Origin: an uncultured Eubacterium sp.
Lineage (GTDB): Bacteria; Bacillota; Clostridia; Oscillospirales; Acutalibacteraceae
Direction of reading: 5' to 3'
Assembly: GCA_910577215.1 (NCBI GenBank)
Contig: CAJTMQ010000012.1
Coordinates: forward strand, 1-32,986
DNA: 32,986 nucleotides
Each line of letters begins with the position of its first letter. Position 1 is the first letter of the stretch. Made by a program: the position numbers and the translations under genes. The notes under the pieces were generated by a model, which was not told where the DNA came from, searched no databases, and was given only the letters and a program-made list of their open reading frames with translations. Positions 32,925 through 32,986 of this stretch are shown piece after piece.

Positions 32925-32986
32925 TTAAATAAACTGATTTATGCCTTCGTTATATTCATAGCCTGCTGCTGAAAGACGGGTTATTA
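32925..32986 (-). CDS. 3' end of a minus-strand gene, truncated by the window
   Basis: The last 62 bases read on the minus strand give an open frame ending RLSAAGYEYNEGINQFI and a TAA stop. It lies right after a terminator that could serve it, and the codons look like those of neighbouring genes. The end faintly resembles RecX-type regulators (a Gly-Tyr/Phe-x-Tyr-x-x-Ile pattern), but 20 residues are too few for a call. Confidence 0.45.
   Translation of the reverse strand, partial: ITRLSAAGYEYNEGINQFI

Noticed and set aside
1..32986. CRISPR array, insertion sequence or prophage
   Set aside because: No regularly spaced repeats, transposase, integrase or phage structural genes were seen anywhere in the window.

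Overview
The window looks like chromosome from a low-G+C, Gram-positive anaerobe of the Clostridia, most like the Oscillospiraceae/Ruminococcaceae gut lineages. The grounds are AT-rich intergenic DNA, strong AGGAGG-type ribosome binding sites, a glgB-glgC-glgD-glgA glycogen operon, LL-diaminopimelate aminotransferase (DapL), rubrerythrin, a membrane pyrophosphatase, and mostly extended -10 promoters. The family-level placement is inference. I see no phage, transposase, CRISPR array or rRNA.

Layout. 1-2.7 kb: two membrane-anchored extracytoplasmic proteins of unknown role, the second with SH3-like, Ig-like (BIG2) and beta-propeller regions. 2.7-4.4 kb: a small XRE regulator with a DUF6054-like gene, a membrane-anchored DUF5067-like protein, and a short Cys-rich protein. 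4.6-8.85 kb (minus): dapF-dapL-purC-purB, tightly coupled; DapL makes LL-DAP and DapF converts it to meso-DAP, while PurC makes SAICAR and PurB cleaves it to AICAR. 9.0-9.5 kb (minus): an orphan ANTAR regulator with a dead receiver domain, divergent from the glycogen operon at 9.8-15.5 kb.

15.6-20.6 kb is a damaged stretch. A DUF2798 gene is cut by an amber codon, an alpha/beta-hydrolase has lost its nucleophile segment, and tex carries a one-base frameshift; an intact DUF2804 gene lies among them. The tex gene ends a five-gene minus-strand operon that runs rlmB, a large P-type-ATPase-like membrane protein without the catalytic motifs, rubrerythrin, corA, tex.

25.4-27.5 kb: hppA, a PPi-driven ion pump that could use the PPi released by GlgC and other syntheses. 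27.5-28.9 kb (minus): hisH-hisF, whose by-product AICAR is also the PurB product. 29.0-29.1 kb: tRNA-Ser(CGA). 29.3-30.0 kb: a YhhQ-type queuosine-precursor transporter. 30.0-32.9 kb: a membrane-bound XRE regulator, a PAP2 phosphatase and, divergently, a seven-helix protein of unknown function. The last 62 bases hold the 3' end of a minus-strand gene.

The best candidate for something undescribed is the catalytically dead P1-type ATPase homologue at 22134-24512. The dead-receiver ANTAR protein beside the glycogen operon is second.
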